This document shows, in pieces, positions 21,653 through 34,900 of a stretch of 64,000 nucleotides of DNA. The notes beneath the pieces are model-generated. The model did no database searches. It had not been told where the DNA came from and was given only the letters and a program-made list of their open reading frames with translations. The stretch lies in assembly GCF_009730915.1 (NCBI RefSeq), contig NC_052475.1, forward strand, positions 26,783,016 through 26,847,015, written 5' to 3'. Source of the stretch: Dioscorea cayenensis subsp. rotundata (taxonomy: Eukaryota; Streptophyta; Magnoliopsida; Dioscoreales; Dioscoreaceae). Position 1 is the first letter of the stretch, and each line of letters starts with the position of its first letter. Made by a program: the position numbers and the translations under genes.

Positions 21653-24600
21653 ATGCCTGGAATCAATGGCCCTTTGGATTACTCTCAAGAACCTCCGCGC
21701 CATCCGTGCCTGAAAATCAATGCTAAGGTGATCCAGATACATTCCCAAGTGTCGGTCTTGATCTGTTTTTGTGATTTCTCTGCATAATTTTGTTGGGTTT
21801 TATGTTATTTTGTGATGATTTTTGTTGTTTAGTGTGTTTGGGTTTCAGGGATTTTAGGAAAAGAAAATAATGGAAGATTGGTTTGGTGTATTTGGTTGGG
21901 TAGGGAGAATGAGATTGCTAATCAAATAAATGAAGATGTCTTTGTGTTTGTGTTGTTTGAATTGGGGAAAATGGAGAAAATGGAAAAAAGGTGCGTAGAA
22001 AATTGGTTTTTAATTGAGATTGATATGATTTACTCTTCAATCCAAATGCAAAGTAGACATATATGGCTGTTGGCTTTGTGTTCAGAAGAGGATAATGGAG
22101 AGGGGAAGAAAGCAAGAAGGAATTTTGCTTCTTCGTCTTTGGTTTGATTTTGATAGAGAAAATGAGATGGATAAGTAGATGGACTCAAAGGAATTGATAT
22201 AATCTTTTCTTTCTTTTTTCATTTTCTATTCTATATGATTTTTTTTTTATTTCCCATTGATCAAAACATACCCTAGGATCGTGTGTCTCCTAGTTGCAGC
22301 ATGCATGGATTTTATTGTTCATTTCTTTGATGTGGTGGAAAGGGGATTACGTGCCTGATTTGTGCTGTTCAAGATGTTTAGAACCTCAAGTGTCTTTAAC
22401 TTTTTTGATTCATTTCAAGCGTGAAGGAATATTGAGATTATCGACTAAATTGGATGATATAATCTTCTTTCCACTGTATATTTATTCAAGTAGAAAACAC
22501 GACAATTCGCAGTTCCTTTTAAGTTGGTGTTATTTTTTTGTTCTCTGGTTTTAGATTTCATGTTGTGTTGCAATTCCCTTTTCTTTAAGTTCTATGGAAA
22601 TTAGTGTACAATCTACTTTATTTGGAGCCATAATTCTGTTTCGCTCTTAAGATGCCTCTGATGTATGAAAGCTATTAAGTCATTACCAGTGGTCTGGTGT
22701 TTTTCCTATTTTTAATCCATTATGTTTGCACTTGTACTCTTATTTTTCCTGAAGGATGAGACACCATCGTATTTATACATACATATTTATTTGATCATTA
22801 CTTCTTCAGGAACCATTTAACGCTGAGCCCCCAAGAGATGCGTTAATTTCATCATATATTACTCCCACGGATTTGTTCTACAAAAGGAACCATGGACCAA
22901 TACCAGTTGTCGATGATATCAAGAGGTGGTTATGCCCTTTTTCATCTTTTTTATTCGTGACCGTACCCTTTTAAGATCTTGTACCTATTTGGCAGAGCAG
23001 GTATCATGTACTTATCGGAGGACTCATAGAGAACCCTATACAACTATCTATGGATGACATAAGGTAACAAAATCTGTATTTTAGCCTGTGGAATGCCTCA
23101 CGATTCATCTATAAATGACATAGTTATGATATTGACAGGAAACTTCCTAAATATGATGTTACTGCCACTTTACAGGTAAGGGTCATGAAATAAATGTTAT
23201 TTTCTTTATATATATATATATATATATATATTTGGCAGTATGTCATCAGCTTTTGTTTCATTTTGAGATTTAGGTCCAGAATTGATTTCCAAAGAGCTTG
23301 CCAGATTATAACTACTGCTTTAACCTGATATGTCATGCAGTGTGCAGGTAATAGAAGAACCGCAATGAGTGAAGTAAGAAAGGTTAAAGGTGTTGGTTGG
23401 GATGTTTGTGCTCTCGGAAATGGTTTGTACCTAATTTATTTATTCTTAAAACTGGTTCATTGAGATTATATATATAAACACATTTATTATTGATAATCAA
23501 GCAAAGATTCCTTACAAGTTACAACCAATAGTTTGTTATGCATTGAAATGTTTCTCTTAATACTCTATCGGAGAAATATTGCTTCTTATTTATTCTATCC
23601 CTATCATTTTACCTGGTAACTTCACCATTGTTTCTTGAAACATAATGTACTCATATTTTAAATATTTGGTAAAATTAGATTTGAAGTCAAGAATGCTTCG
23701 TTTATACCAGAATTTTGAGCAAGATGGCTATTGTTAAACCAAAGTTTAGTACATCATCACGATCATGGTTTGCAGTTAAAACTTGGTATATCCGGTCTGT
23801 TTCTTTCAAAGGAGTTGAGACTCTCTTTAGTGAATTTAAATAATTTCTGTTTTGCTGTTCTCCCACGTTTGTGTGAAAGTAATTTAGGAAAAGTTTATAA
23901 GCTTGGAAAAGCTGTGGGTCGACTTGAGTAACTGTTGGCTCTGGTGTGAAAAATTGCGATGAAAAATACTACAGCAGAATCTACAAATACACGTCTGGCA
24001 GTTGTGCATCATTTATTGGGAATCTGAGTATTGTCTATAAAGCTGATATGCTCGGAATATTGGAGAAATTGTTGATTTCTAATGAAGCTATCCCTCTAAG
24101 CCTCAAGACTTCTTTTTGTTTTTGGATTTGGACTATTTTTTGAGACATTTGAATACCTAAGAACTATTCTGGTTTGGAACTAAACTATGACCTTAGAAAA
24201 TCTTAAACTATGTTAGTCTCATAATAATACCCAGACTTTATTTCGGTGCTTACCAGACTTTTTGTCACCACTTACCAAAAAGCCATTGTTTATGTCGAGT
24301 ACTTTATCATTAGAGGGAAATGCAGATAACTAATTGTAGATCAGAACGTGTATGCAAATTCTTTTCTGTATCTTGATGGGGAATATTTTTCTTGTGTGTG
24401 CATAGGGGAGCTTTCTGTGATCTTTTGTTTCTATTATGCTTGCGTGAGTTTCATGTTTGCAATATTGCCTTTTCAGCCACTTGGGGAGGAGCTAAATTAT
24501 CAGATGTCCTCAAGCTTGTTGGCTTGACACAATGCACTATAGTTACACCACTAGGAGGAAGGCATGTTGAGTTTACTAGTGTTGACAACTGCAAAGTAAG

Positions 24601-26787
24601 TGGTTCCCACATGGCCTATGATGAAATCTGATGTTTCTCATTTATTTTAATCTTATCTGTCGTTTTATCCGATGCTTGTTTTATGATCGGGTGTTTCTCT
24701 TCCAGAAGTATTCATCTAATTTTTTTTTCTTTTTGCTTGTTCCGTTCAAAAAATAGGAGGAAAAAGGTGGTCCTTACAAGGCCTCGATTCCCTTGATTCA
24801 AGCCACAAATCCTGAAGCTGATGTTTTACTTGCATATGAAATGAATGGCAAGGTATTATTGGCTGTCTTTTTCAAATGCATTTTGCTTTGTAAGTGGAAA
24901 TTTTCACAATGCATGTATATTTTTCCAAGGATTAAGTGCAGTAATTATGCTCTCATATCTAACATTTCTAGTGTCCTTTAGACTTGAGCTAATGACAGGT
25001 TCATTATTGTTTGGCATCCTTGTGTTCAGCCTTTAGCACTGTTTTTTTGAATAAATGCCACTTGATTTTTGAGTTGTAACTAGCACATGTAGTTTCAGTG
25101 TTGCATATTTCTTAGTATCTTAGTATCTGGTCTGATATGGTTAGCATGATTTGTTTTAAGCTAATTGTTGTATTCTTACTTCCAGATCCTCAATCGTGAT
25201 CATGGATATCCACTGCGTGTGGTTGTTCCTGGTGTTATTGGTGCACGATCTGTTAAATGGTTGGATAAAATCGATATCATCAAAGATGAATGTCAGGTTT
25301 CAGAGAGATTTTCCTATATTTTTTATTTTAATTGTTTAAAAGTCAACTGTTTAAGTTGTCTCCTTGAATTAGGGCTTTTTCATGCAAAAAGATTACAAGA
25401 TGTTTCCACCAACTGTTAATTGGGATAATATTGATTGGTCTACTAGAAAGCCGCAGATGGATTTCCCTGTTCAGGTGTTTTACTGTTGCCTTTAATAATA
25501 TATGTTTCTTCTTTTTCTCAATCACACAATGCTTTCTTTGTAAAGTTGACTGTTGAATTTGATAGGCTGGTATTTAGTTTGAAAATTAACAAGGGAATAA
25601 CAAATCCAATATATGAAATAGAGCATCCTACATGATGTAATTATGTTACTGAAAAGCAAGGAATTGGTTCTAATTGTTTGTGCTAGAATCATCAATATCA
25701 AAGTATTATTGAGAATGCCTGCAATTCTGAATATATCTTACTGCTGAGGAAGATTTTTTGTCATCATATCATGCTGCTCCAATTGCTGTTATGCTGCTTG
25801 TATGAAAATTTTTTCAGGTAACATCAATCTGGTACAAATACAAGTTTTGCTATATGCTTAGGAGAAATTAATTTCTTTCCATGTAAATATCTCTTCTCAT
25901 CACAAGTATGGAGGCCAAAGGATACAAAACCTTTATCAATGCCTTATTTTTCATGATAAAAATTATTCAAAATTGGTAATATGGTCAAGGCCATCAAGCT
26001 GTTATAGCTGTTCAATGTCAGGGGCTTGTTTTCCACTTCACCAGTTCTAAGGCATAATCACATCAGCTGTGAACTCCGCTAGTAGCAATTTACCTTATTC
26101 TGCCGAAGAAAGACCTTCTTATGTTAATCCTTACTGGATTTCTTTCTGATTAGCATCTTTTAATATGGCAGTGCGCTATTTGTTCCTTGGATGATGACAA
26201 CCTCGTTCAAGTTGGAAAGGTAGGTTAATTTACTCAAGGCTCATTTTGTTTTGCCATTCGCTTATCATGCCCTGTACTGTTGGTTGTAGGTTGTCGTCGG
26301 TGGATACGCAGTTGCTGGTGGTGGACGAGGAATTGAGAGGGTTGATATATCTGTTGATGGTGGCAAGACATGGATAGAAGCCGATAGATATCAAAAGGAT
26401 AATGTCCCATATGCAGCAGATGATATAAACAGTGATAAATGGGCATGGGTTCTCTTCAGGGCTGTAGTACCGGTACCAAGAAATACTGAGATTATTGCTA
26501 AAGCGGTATGCATTTGTTTTTGTAATATGCTTTTAGAAATCCCATATTTGTTGAACCATGCTTTCTTATTTAGTTTGATTCGTCGACAACCTATAAGTTG
26601 ATAAAAACTCCATCACATATCACAACTTTATTCTTTTGCCCATTGTGCTTCTTCATCACAGGTTGATTCAGCAGCAAATGTTCAGCCTGAAAATGTAGAC
26701 GACATTTGGAATCTGAGAGGAATTCTCAACACTTCATGGCATCGAGTCCGTGTTCGGAGAAGCCCTGTGGCCAACTCAAACTTGTGA
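21653..26787 (+). CDS. SO: Sulfite oxidase (plant, peroxisomal, molybdenum enzyme)
   Basis: The enzyme oxidises sulfite to sulfate with a molybdenum cofactor and passes electrons to oxygen in peroxisomes, detoxifying sulfite. Twelve exons: 21653-21727, 22810-22925, 23001-23063, 23139-23175, 23341-23422, 24477-24595, 24757-24852, 25186-25296, 25373-25474, 26172-26219, 26290-26505 and 26662-26787. They join in one frame of 396 residues, close to the ~393 usual in plants. The protein starts [20 protein letters not shown]. Cys98 in TLQCAGNRR is the expected Mo ligand. The Mo-binding core runs to about residue 250 ([18 protein letters not shown]) and the dimerisation domain follows ([17 protein letters not shown]). 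As in plants there is no heme b5 domain. The C-terminal tripeptide SNL is a peroxisomal targeting signal. No frame break was seen. Confidence 0.96.
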
Positions 26788-27511
26788 ATGGAAAAAAACC
26801 CTACAACTTCCATCTGTGTGTGTACCTTAGAATAATGTATTGCTTGAGAATTTTATGTACTAATTTATCTTTTTTCCCCCAAATAAGGACCCACACCTTG
26901 CTTCTTTGAATTTAGCAAGGTTATATGCTGTTGGTCATCTTTTTCTATATTTAGGTTCAGTCTTTTGTGTGTTGGTTAACTTGGTAACTTAAATGCAGAT
27001 GAATTAGAACATATTCATTTTTTTCTGGATTGCTATTTGTTACAGTTGCAAGCCCAGCACGGCAACAACTACGCTGATATACCAAAAGAGAACTGATGAG
27101 AATTGTTTATTTTCTTTCTATATAAAAACACCCTTTTAAAATAATTTTATTATATGCATGGTTTATTTTCGTTAAATCTTGTAATCATGGACATATAATA
27201 ACAAAATTTTTATTGATGCCTGAAATTTTCACATAGGGCTACATATATACACACACAAAAACACAAGGAAGAAGTTATAATATATTTATATATAAATTTA
27301 TCATTTACTTATTTTAATTTAATTTATCAAAAATAATATTCCATCATCAAGTTTCTTTTTCTTTCTTTTTTTTGGGCTTTTTTTAATATTATTTGGGTAT
27401 TTATTTTCCTTTATTTCCCACCCTTTTTTTCTCATATATTTAATATTTTGAGAGTGTTTTTTTTCCTCATTCTAAAACTCGAGCGCTGATTCGAAGAGAA
27501 GCCGGTGAGCA
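26788..27511. other. 3' region of sulfite oxidase and promoter of snurportin
   Basis: AT-rich and non-coding, with T-rich runs near 27355-27470. The two genes are in tandem with ~720 bp between stop and start, so the snurportin promoter must lie here. CATATATTTAATA at about 27433-27445 is a possible TATA-like sequence. No other gene is seen. Confidence 0.5.
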
Positions 27512-30500
27512 ATGGCGCCGCACGATCTCCGCCGGCCGTTCAAACGCGCCGCCATCTCCGATCAGCAGCGCCGGCGTGAGCTGGCTCTTCAGCGTCAGGC
27601 CGAGCAGCGCGCTAATTCCCAAGCTCGTGCTCGTGCCCTTGCCTCATCCCTCCTCTCCTTCCCATCGTCACCCCAATCGGAACCTGAGTTCGATCTGGAG
27701 ACGGAGCAAGAGACCGAGGAGCCTACGACGGTGGTCTCTAGCGTGCTGGAGGCATCCAAGCTCAAAGGCAGCGAGGCGCGGAGGTGGTTTGCAAGGCAGC
27801 TTATGCTTCCCGAGTGGATGATCGACGTTCCGCCCCATCTTGATAACGACTGGTACGCTTGATTTCTCCTTTTATTTTCGTTTTTTCAGTTTTTTAACTC
27901 CGGTTTGTTATACGCCTTCTCTTGTTTCTGTAACTGTATTTTGGAATATAAATTTTTTTGGAACATCTATGTTATGGCTGATCATGAGTCATGATTCAAG
28001 CATAAGGATTGGTGAATCGAAATGAGAAAAAATTTAGGTTTTTTTTTTTTACTAATTATGCAATTGAAAACGGCAAAAGAAGAAAAAAGGGAAAAAGAAA
28101 CGATTTGTGGGTATGGCTGTGTTTGGAGTGTGGAAGAATTAAGGAAAAGAAAACAGAAGAGAGACCAAAAAATTGAAAATTTTGGTAATATCTTCCTGCC
28201 ATTTGTTCATTTAAGTTAAAATGATTTTCATTTAATATTTTGCAACTTTTTAAGTTTCATTTGTTTATGGCATTATCTCTTCACTTGGGAAGTAAGCTGC
28301 CAAGATTCTTTGTTATTAAGTTTCTTCCATTGTTTAGGTGCAATTTCTTCTAACAGTAAGTTAATTCTCTTCTAGGTATGTGTTTCCGAGGCCTGCTGGA
28401 AAGCGCTGCTTTGTGGTATCTTCTAATGGAACCACTGTGAGTAGGCTCCGGAATGGCTCTGTCCTGCATTATTTTCCTTCAGCTTTACCAAATGGTGCTC
28501 GGAATAAAGATGTTTCTGGCCCAGCAAGTGCATATTGCATTCTGGATTGTATATTTCATGAGGTGAGATACTAATTTTCATGGTATTGGTATTGCTGCTG
28601 ATAGTTTCACTGGATTATATCTGCACCAGCTTCAGTATGTTGGCAAGCTTTCCTGTTCTTTTGGACTGACATATTTGATACTGACTTGCAGTCTGATCAA
28701 ACCTACTACGTCATTGATATGGTCTGTTGGCGAGGATATTCATTGTATGACTGCACTGCAGAATTTAGATTTTTTTGGTTGAACTCCAAGCTTGTGGAAA
28801 CTGGTGCTTGTAATCCACCATCAACATACCACAGGTATAGATTCAGTGTTGTCTCTATTTATGATTGCAACCAGATGGGCTTACATGCAGCATATGCGGG
28901 CTCCATGCCATTTAGCAGAGATGGGCTATTGTTTTACAACAAGTAAGTTTTAACTTTCAACTAACTCGATTAGTTAGTGTCAAGGAACTAAATTTTTAAC
29001 TAAAACTCATTATGGACTGACCATTATTGCTATTCCTATTTTTAGTCCTAATTTAAGTGCTTATTCTTGGTGTTTATGTTGCTGCCCAATTAATTCAAGC
29101 AAATCATTCTCCATTTGAGCATCTCAATCTTACAGCGAAGCATAGTGTTTTAAAACTTTTGGTGGTTTTTCCCTTGTGGTTTTCTTTCTGTGCATTTACA
29201 TGGTGTTTCCTAAAACAAAAATCAACTTTAATAATTTCATTATTTATCTTAGGAGGAATCCCTCTTCATTTTTTAGACCGTGCAACTGTGTACTTCAACC
29301 ATAGAATAAAAATTTCTTCTTTGATCTTGAAACTTTTCACTATGATTTATTGTTCTGAATTTCGTTGTTGCCTTCATTTGAAGACATTCTATCTTTTGGT
29401 ATTTTCTGTAACTCAGCAACGTTCCTCTTTCTCATATTTAGGCATGCACATTATCAAACTGGCAACACCCCTTTGGCCCTGGTGTGGAAGGACGAACACT
29501 GTAGCCAGTATTTTCTTGATACAGATAGCAAAGGAGAAGTTCCAGCTCTGCAGCAGGTACAGTATGTCTTGTGTCATTCCCAACAGTTTAAATGCTATAG
29601 GAACTGAGAGTAGGGGAAGACAATATTTGATTTTTTTTTAAAATTATATTTTATGGCTTATTTGGAGTTCTTGGTAGACTTTCGGCCTTTGTGATGTCAG
29701 CGGTTATTTTTTTATAGTATTCAAGAAATATCAGTTCTAGACATCAAGAGTAGGTTGATGCCATGCCTCTACTTTAAAATATTTTCTGATTTAATGCACT
29801 TTTTTAAGAAATCTGTTTGAAAAAAAAAGTATCAATATGTTTGCTTGTATAAAATCTATATCAAGTGCATTTTTGCATTTTGTGTACTTTATGAGCAGGT
29901 AGTCCTTGAGTTGCAAGATGATGGAAAGTTGGTTACCTCTGATGATCCTCCTGTAGTATTTGGGTCGCTAGACGGGGAATTTGTTCAAAAGGTAATATTT
30001 TGAGCGATGGATGCATGTGCATTGTTACAACTAAAGAAGATACCAAATCTTCTTTACCTTAAGGTTTATGTGTTGTTTAACTTACGCTATCAGGCAAAAC
30101 AATCACTTTAAAAATTACCCATTCTTGTTTTATTCAAGTATTATGCAGAAATCTCGTTTTCATTCACAAATTCATGTTCTCACATTAAGGATTTAAAAAA
30201 TAAATGCCAGATCCTGTCCTAATTGCATGCTTTCATTTTTGCATATGGTGAAAACTTCATGTTGTTTTGAAACTTCTCTTCATTGTCTTAGGAAGCTTAC
30301 AGATGCTAGATACTGAACCTTTGTAATTGCCCTCTGTTGTAAACTGGTTTTTAACTTTTTTATTACATTGAACAATGTGATGTGCATCATTCCAGATTTG
30401 CAGTTGGCTACTCGGTTTTACATTGCCTTACATGTTAGGTCACTTGTTCATTCTACTCTTGTGCTACATCTTTGTGCAGTCAGGTTTAAGATCAGGAAAC

Positions 30501-30935
30501 TTGCTCCGCTTTGCTATTAAGGATGAAGGGGCGAGAATTGTAGATGGAAAATTGGAGTTGTGTGACACTCAATACGTCGGCAAGTCTAATCGTGCACGTG
30601 CTTTTGCAGATAGTTACTCTAAGGTACAATCTGAATAGATGATCCAGGTCATAGCAAGTTCCAATTTTGATATACATGAGGCGGATTATTGTCTTAGTAT
30701 CTTCTTTTCCTGTTTTATTGGTGGTTGTTGCTGCACATTTCCATGAACTGTTTCTTGTAAATAGTTTTAAAAACTTCAGATGAAAAGTGGCCTATTAATG
30801 TCCTTATCTTTACTGCAGGTGTTTTTCCAGTATGCAGCTCGTCACTCTCCTCTTCGGATGGGTGACCTACTGGCATCCATCCAGCCGCATATATCCCAGG
30901 ACGAGAAGACTTTAGATGTTGAAATGGCTGGTTGA
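27512..30935 (+). CDS. SNUPN: Snurportin-1 (m3G-cap snRNP import adaptor)
   Basis: The protein recognises the trimethylguanosine cap of spliceosomal snRNPs in the cytoplasm and links them to importin-beta for nuclear import. Seven exons (27512-27852, 28376-28562, 28692-28942, 29442-29556, 29899-29991, 30480-30623, 30819-30935) join in one frame of 415 residues, near the usual family size. The N-terminal ~45 residues are Arg/Gln-rich (DLRRPFKRAAISDQQRRREL), fitting an importin-beta-binding domain. The cap-binding domain spans about residues 113-330: RPAGKRCFVVSSNGTT, YYVIDMVCWRGYSLYDC, AEFRFFWLNSKL. The end (FFQYAARHSPLRMGDLLASI) matches a plant-type C-terminal helix. The start is the first ATG of the frame with stops upstream. 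It converges on DEP1. Confidence 0.94.
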
Positions 30936-31977
30936 TGTTTCACATAAATGGCAGCCGTCAAGACAAATGGAAAGGCAGAAGGAAAGATCCATCAAGATTC
31001 CAACACTAGCTCTATGCTATTTGTATTTATTGATATATAGAGAAAACTCACACATCTTCAGTTAGCTTGGCTACGCGCTCTCCGTATATTGTGTGCTAGG
31101 TGCATGGTGCATTGTTCAGTGACTATCTTTTCAATCCAAATGGTGAGGCTGCCCATTCCCCACCGCCTGTTCTTTTTATCATGCGTTTTTCTTTTCTTTT
31201 ATCAATTCATTGATGGTGAAAACCATTATTTACAAGGAAATATGTTATGGAAGTTATGCATGCAAAGTAAGAAGCTAATGCTACTAAAGTTCATTTTCTC
31301 AGGTTTTGGACTGGTTGGTTTGGTGATCCTCAGAAAGGTGCCAATCATATGGAGTTAGAGTTGTTCATTTCTACTTTTCTGGAATGTTTAATTTCTATAT
31401 TAGTGATCAAAACAGAACTAGCATCCTTTTTTTCTAATGTTTTAGTGCATGTGATCACCTGAGTACAATGCTGTATTGTGATGTCTGTTGTATTGAAGGT
31501 CCACAGGAGTTCTGTAAAGGAGTCTAGAAAATCTTGGAAATGGATCAAATTTTCATAACCTTTTGTTCCTTATTTGGTTATAAATTTCATTTTTTAAGAA
31601 ATAAATTTCATTTTTCAATATTATATAAAATACATACGCTGATCTGATAATAGCTGTGAAAAGCCATTATTATTATTATTATTATATATTACCTTAGGGC
31701 CATGAATCCAATACACAAAGAAGTCAAGAGACGGTAAAATGACCCTCACATACAGCTGCAACATGATGGCTGGCCTACAGACCGTCAATCTTGCATGCAC
31801 TATAAGCCACTTCTTGAAATGGTTCTCATGGCCAAATGACAAGAGAACAAAACAGCTGTTTCTTACAAACTTAAGTTGAGAAGTCACGGTCAAACCACGT
31901 AACCTTTTTATTCACAATCGGACAAACTCCATAAACTTACATAGCTCCCATTATCTGATTGCACACCTTTCATCAAC
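30936..31977. other. Convergent 3' intergenic region (snurportin / DEP1)
   Basis: The ~1.04 kb between two stop codons on opposite strands holds both 3' UTRs and poly(A) signals. A short ATT microsatellite lies at 31667-31685. No further gene is seen. Confidence 0.6.
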
Positions 31978-34900
31978 TCAGATTTCTGAAAAGGATGTGA
32001 TTGTTCTGAATCCATGGTTTTCTGGCAGTGGTGCATTTCCAGGGCGGATGGAGATGATTGCTTCCACACCTGGAACATGTGCTTGAAGGTATAAGTGATT
32101 CCAAAGTGAACACCGGAAAAAGTGGTAACTAAATGCAACAAGTTACAGCAACAGCAGACTGATAATGTGGCCAAGAATCTACTTTGGATGTACTTTTTGT
32201 TGTCCGAAACACACAAATATGGCAGATTTGAGTCAAATTTATTTTTATAAATTTTTTACAAAATGAGCAACTAGACCGTTAAAAAAACCAGAGGCATGCA
32301 TAATTCTAGACAAAGCAAATGGGGACAAGACTGCGCACACGTGGGTGCTGAGACAACCCGCACATAACCCCTAATCACACTCCCAAAAATATGTACTCAC
32401 TCTCACCACTTGTGAAAGATTTTAACGAAACCCAGATACCAAAAAACCACTTGGTCATCGTTACATATTTTACCAACCAACCGATGAATGTAGCAACGTA
32501 GGTACATATTTTAAATATATAATAACTATAAAAAATGTAGATCACGTATCTCATAGAAGATGGAACCTACAATAATTTCTTCTATGAATGATGATTAGAT
32601 TCCAATCATCTTGAAGGAAATAAAACAAAATCGATATGTTTACCTGCTGCCCTTGCAGCCACAGCCTCTTGATAGACATCTGTGAGAAATAATATTTGTG
32701 ATGGCTCATCAACTCCAACTGAGAATGAGATCTCAAAGTAACTTTGTGATTCTCTTTTGTTTCTGTATCAGGGGAAAAATTGATTGATCAATTTGTTTTA
32801 TCAAGTTTGTAAACTTCATTTTAGATATCAAAATCATCCTTATGCATCAGGAATAGTACCCAGTGGTGGTATCAAAATATCCAGATAAGTACTTCCTCAG
32901 GTCTCCATAAGATGTATTCCCAAAAAGCAGCCTTTGGGCCTCTCTACTACCACTTGAGTATATATAAACCTGCAGTGAAAATCATGTTGTCTGTTATCCG
33001 AATTAAATGATATCAAAATAATTCCTAATCAAATGATATCAGTAATTCAAATTAAAAATCAAGCGCTGTTGGACGAACAATTGGGCATCTACCAGTTAAA
33101 TGAGCCTTGAGTCATTCAGTCTGAGATACTGCAACATTTGACACTTAAATGAATTGATTAAACAAAAGTTTTTTTTTTCCATCCATGAATTATCCACTTC
33201 AAGGTGACCTTGTGATGGGTTTTTGAATATTGATAAAAGGAATGGAAACCAAATAAAATGTGATTATTACGTGACCTTAATGCCATCAGCATGCCATTTC
33301 CTCAATGCTTCAGGAACATCCTCAAAAACTACACCTTGGAGCTCATTATTTTTGAAGCCGGTTCTCCATATATGACCCTAGACAGAAATAAAGCCAAATC
33401 AATAAATTGATTTTTAAGAGTTGATGATTTTGCCCACAGGGAATTATATTGAGAACCAATAAAACCTACCTGCAGCTGCTTAAGAGCAGTTACTTTTCGG
33501 TCAGCTCTTATCATGGACTCAACATTAGCAACCAAGGCATCAATGACTCCCTCTTTTCCAACATCATCAGATGGAATGGGCACAGACCCTGAAATTCCTT
33601 TCTCCAAGTCATCTTGGACCTACAAAGAAGTTGAACAAACCAAAAAAGATACATGGTGATAAAATTCAATAGATTCTGTTTGATGTCAAAATCATCACAA
33701 AAAAAATTGTAAATGGCTTGTCTTTAGTAATTATTTCTGGCAACTTTACAAAATGGAATGAAAATTAAGCAAAAGACTAAGAGGAGTATATCACATAAAG
33801 TTGGCTAGAATCAACTGTAAATAAAACCTAAGAAGGAAGTATTGATAGAAAAGGAATTGGGCTAAACCTGAAATAATACCCGCTTAATATTTGTCTCTAT
33901 AAAATAAATACTACCATTGTTCTAAGACTATGATGTAATTTCTCAACAACAACAACAAAAATAGTGCTATAGCCAGAATCACTTCATCAAAACACTAGCT
34001 TTTCAAAAGCATACAAATGCAACTACAGGCTGATAAAATGATCTCACCTCAGCGCGGTTAATCTAGAGGAAGAGATACACCTCTTCTAGATGATCAAAGG
34101 CACAAATCATGCATGTCAAATAGGTTGTGATCATCCTCAGAAGCAAAGATGATATATAAACATGGGTATATTAACATTTAAAACAAATAATAGCTAGAAA
34201 AAAAAATTCTAGCACGAATCAAATGAAACCATCATCAAAAGGGGGGGATAGACAAGCTTCATGGACCAGCAAAGGAGTAAAACTATGGACCAGAGCTTTC
34301 TTACAGGAATTAAAAGAACAATTTCAATCAAATGAATCAAATTCTTACTTGGGCATGCAGCAGTTTGATATCATCTTTTGTCTCCTGGTCATCATACGTT
34401 AACATCAAATGTTTCCGCACATTATCACGAGCATAGGGAAAAAGAATATCTGTAACAAATGATATTGGGGTTGTTGTTCCTTCAATGTCAAGAACAATGC
34501 ATTGCTGCAGATTAACTGTATCAATCAGTTAAATGTAAAAAATAACTAGCAAATAAGATAAACAGCATAAAATGGAAAACAGTTCCATGAGCAGAAACCC
34601 CAGTTATATACATGACATGGAGCAAAGGAAGTGATTCATGCAAATAAGATGCATAAGCAAGTTTTTTCCACATGGTACGCATGAAGGCTGCAAGAAACCA
34701 CCATTTATACCTATACAACCTCATTCCTTAAAAAGCACCGAACAAGAAGAAAGGCATACAACAGCTTACTCTGGTAAGGTTATTAGCAAGGTTGCCATTT
34801 GGAAGTCCTGTAATTCTGGTAGAAACTTGACACCCTGTTAAATGGTCATGACTAGGACTAGTCCAGTCAATACCCAATTGATAGAGCTTGATGGCAGCAT

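Noticed and set aside
29057-29641. 194-codon open frame on the + strand
   Set aside because: It overlaps snurportin intron 3 and exon 4 in a different frame and is a T-rich, Phe/Leu-biased translation of intron DNA.
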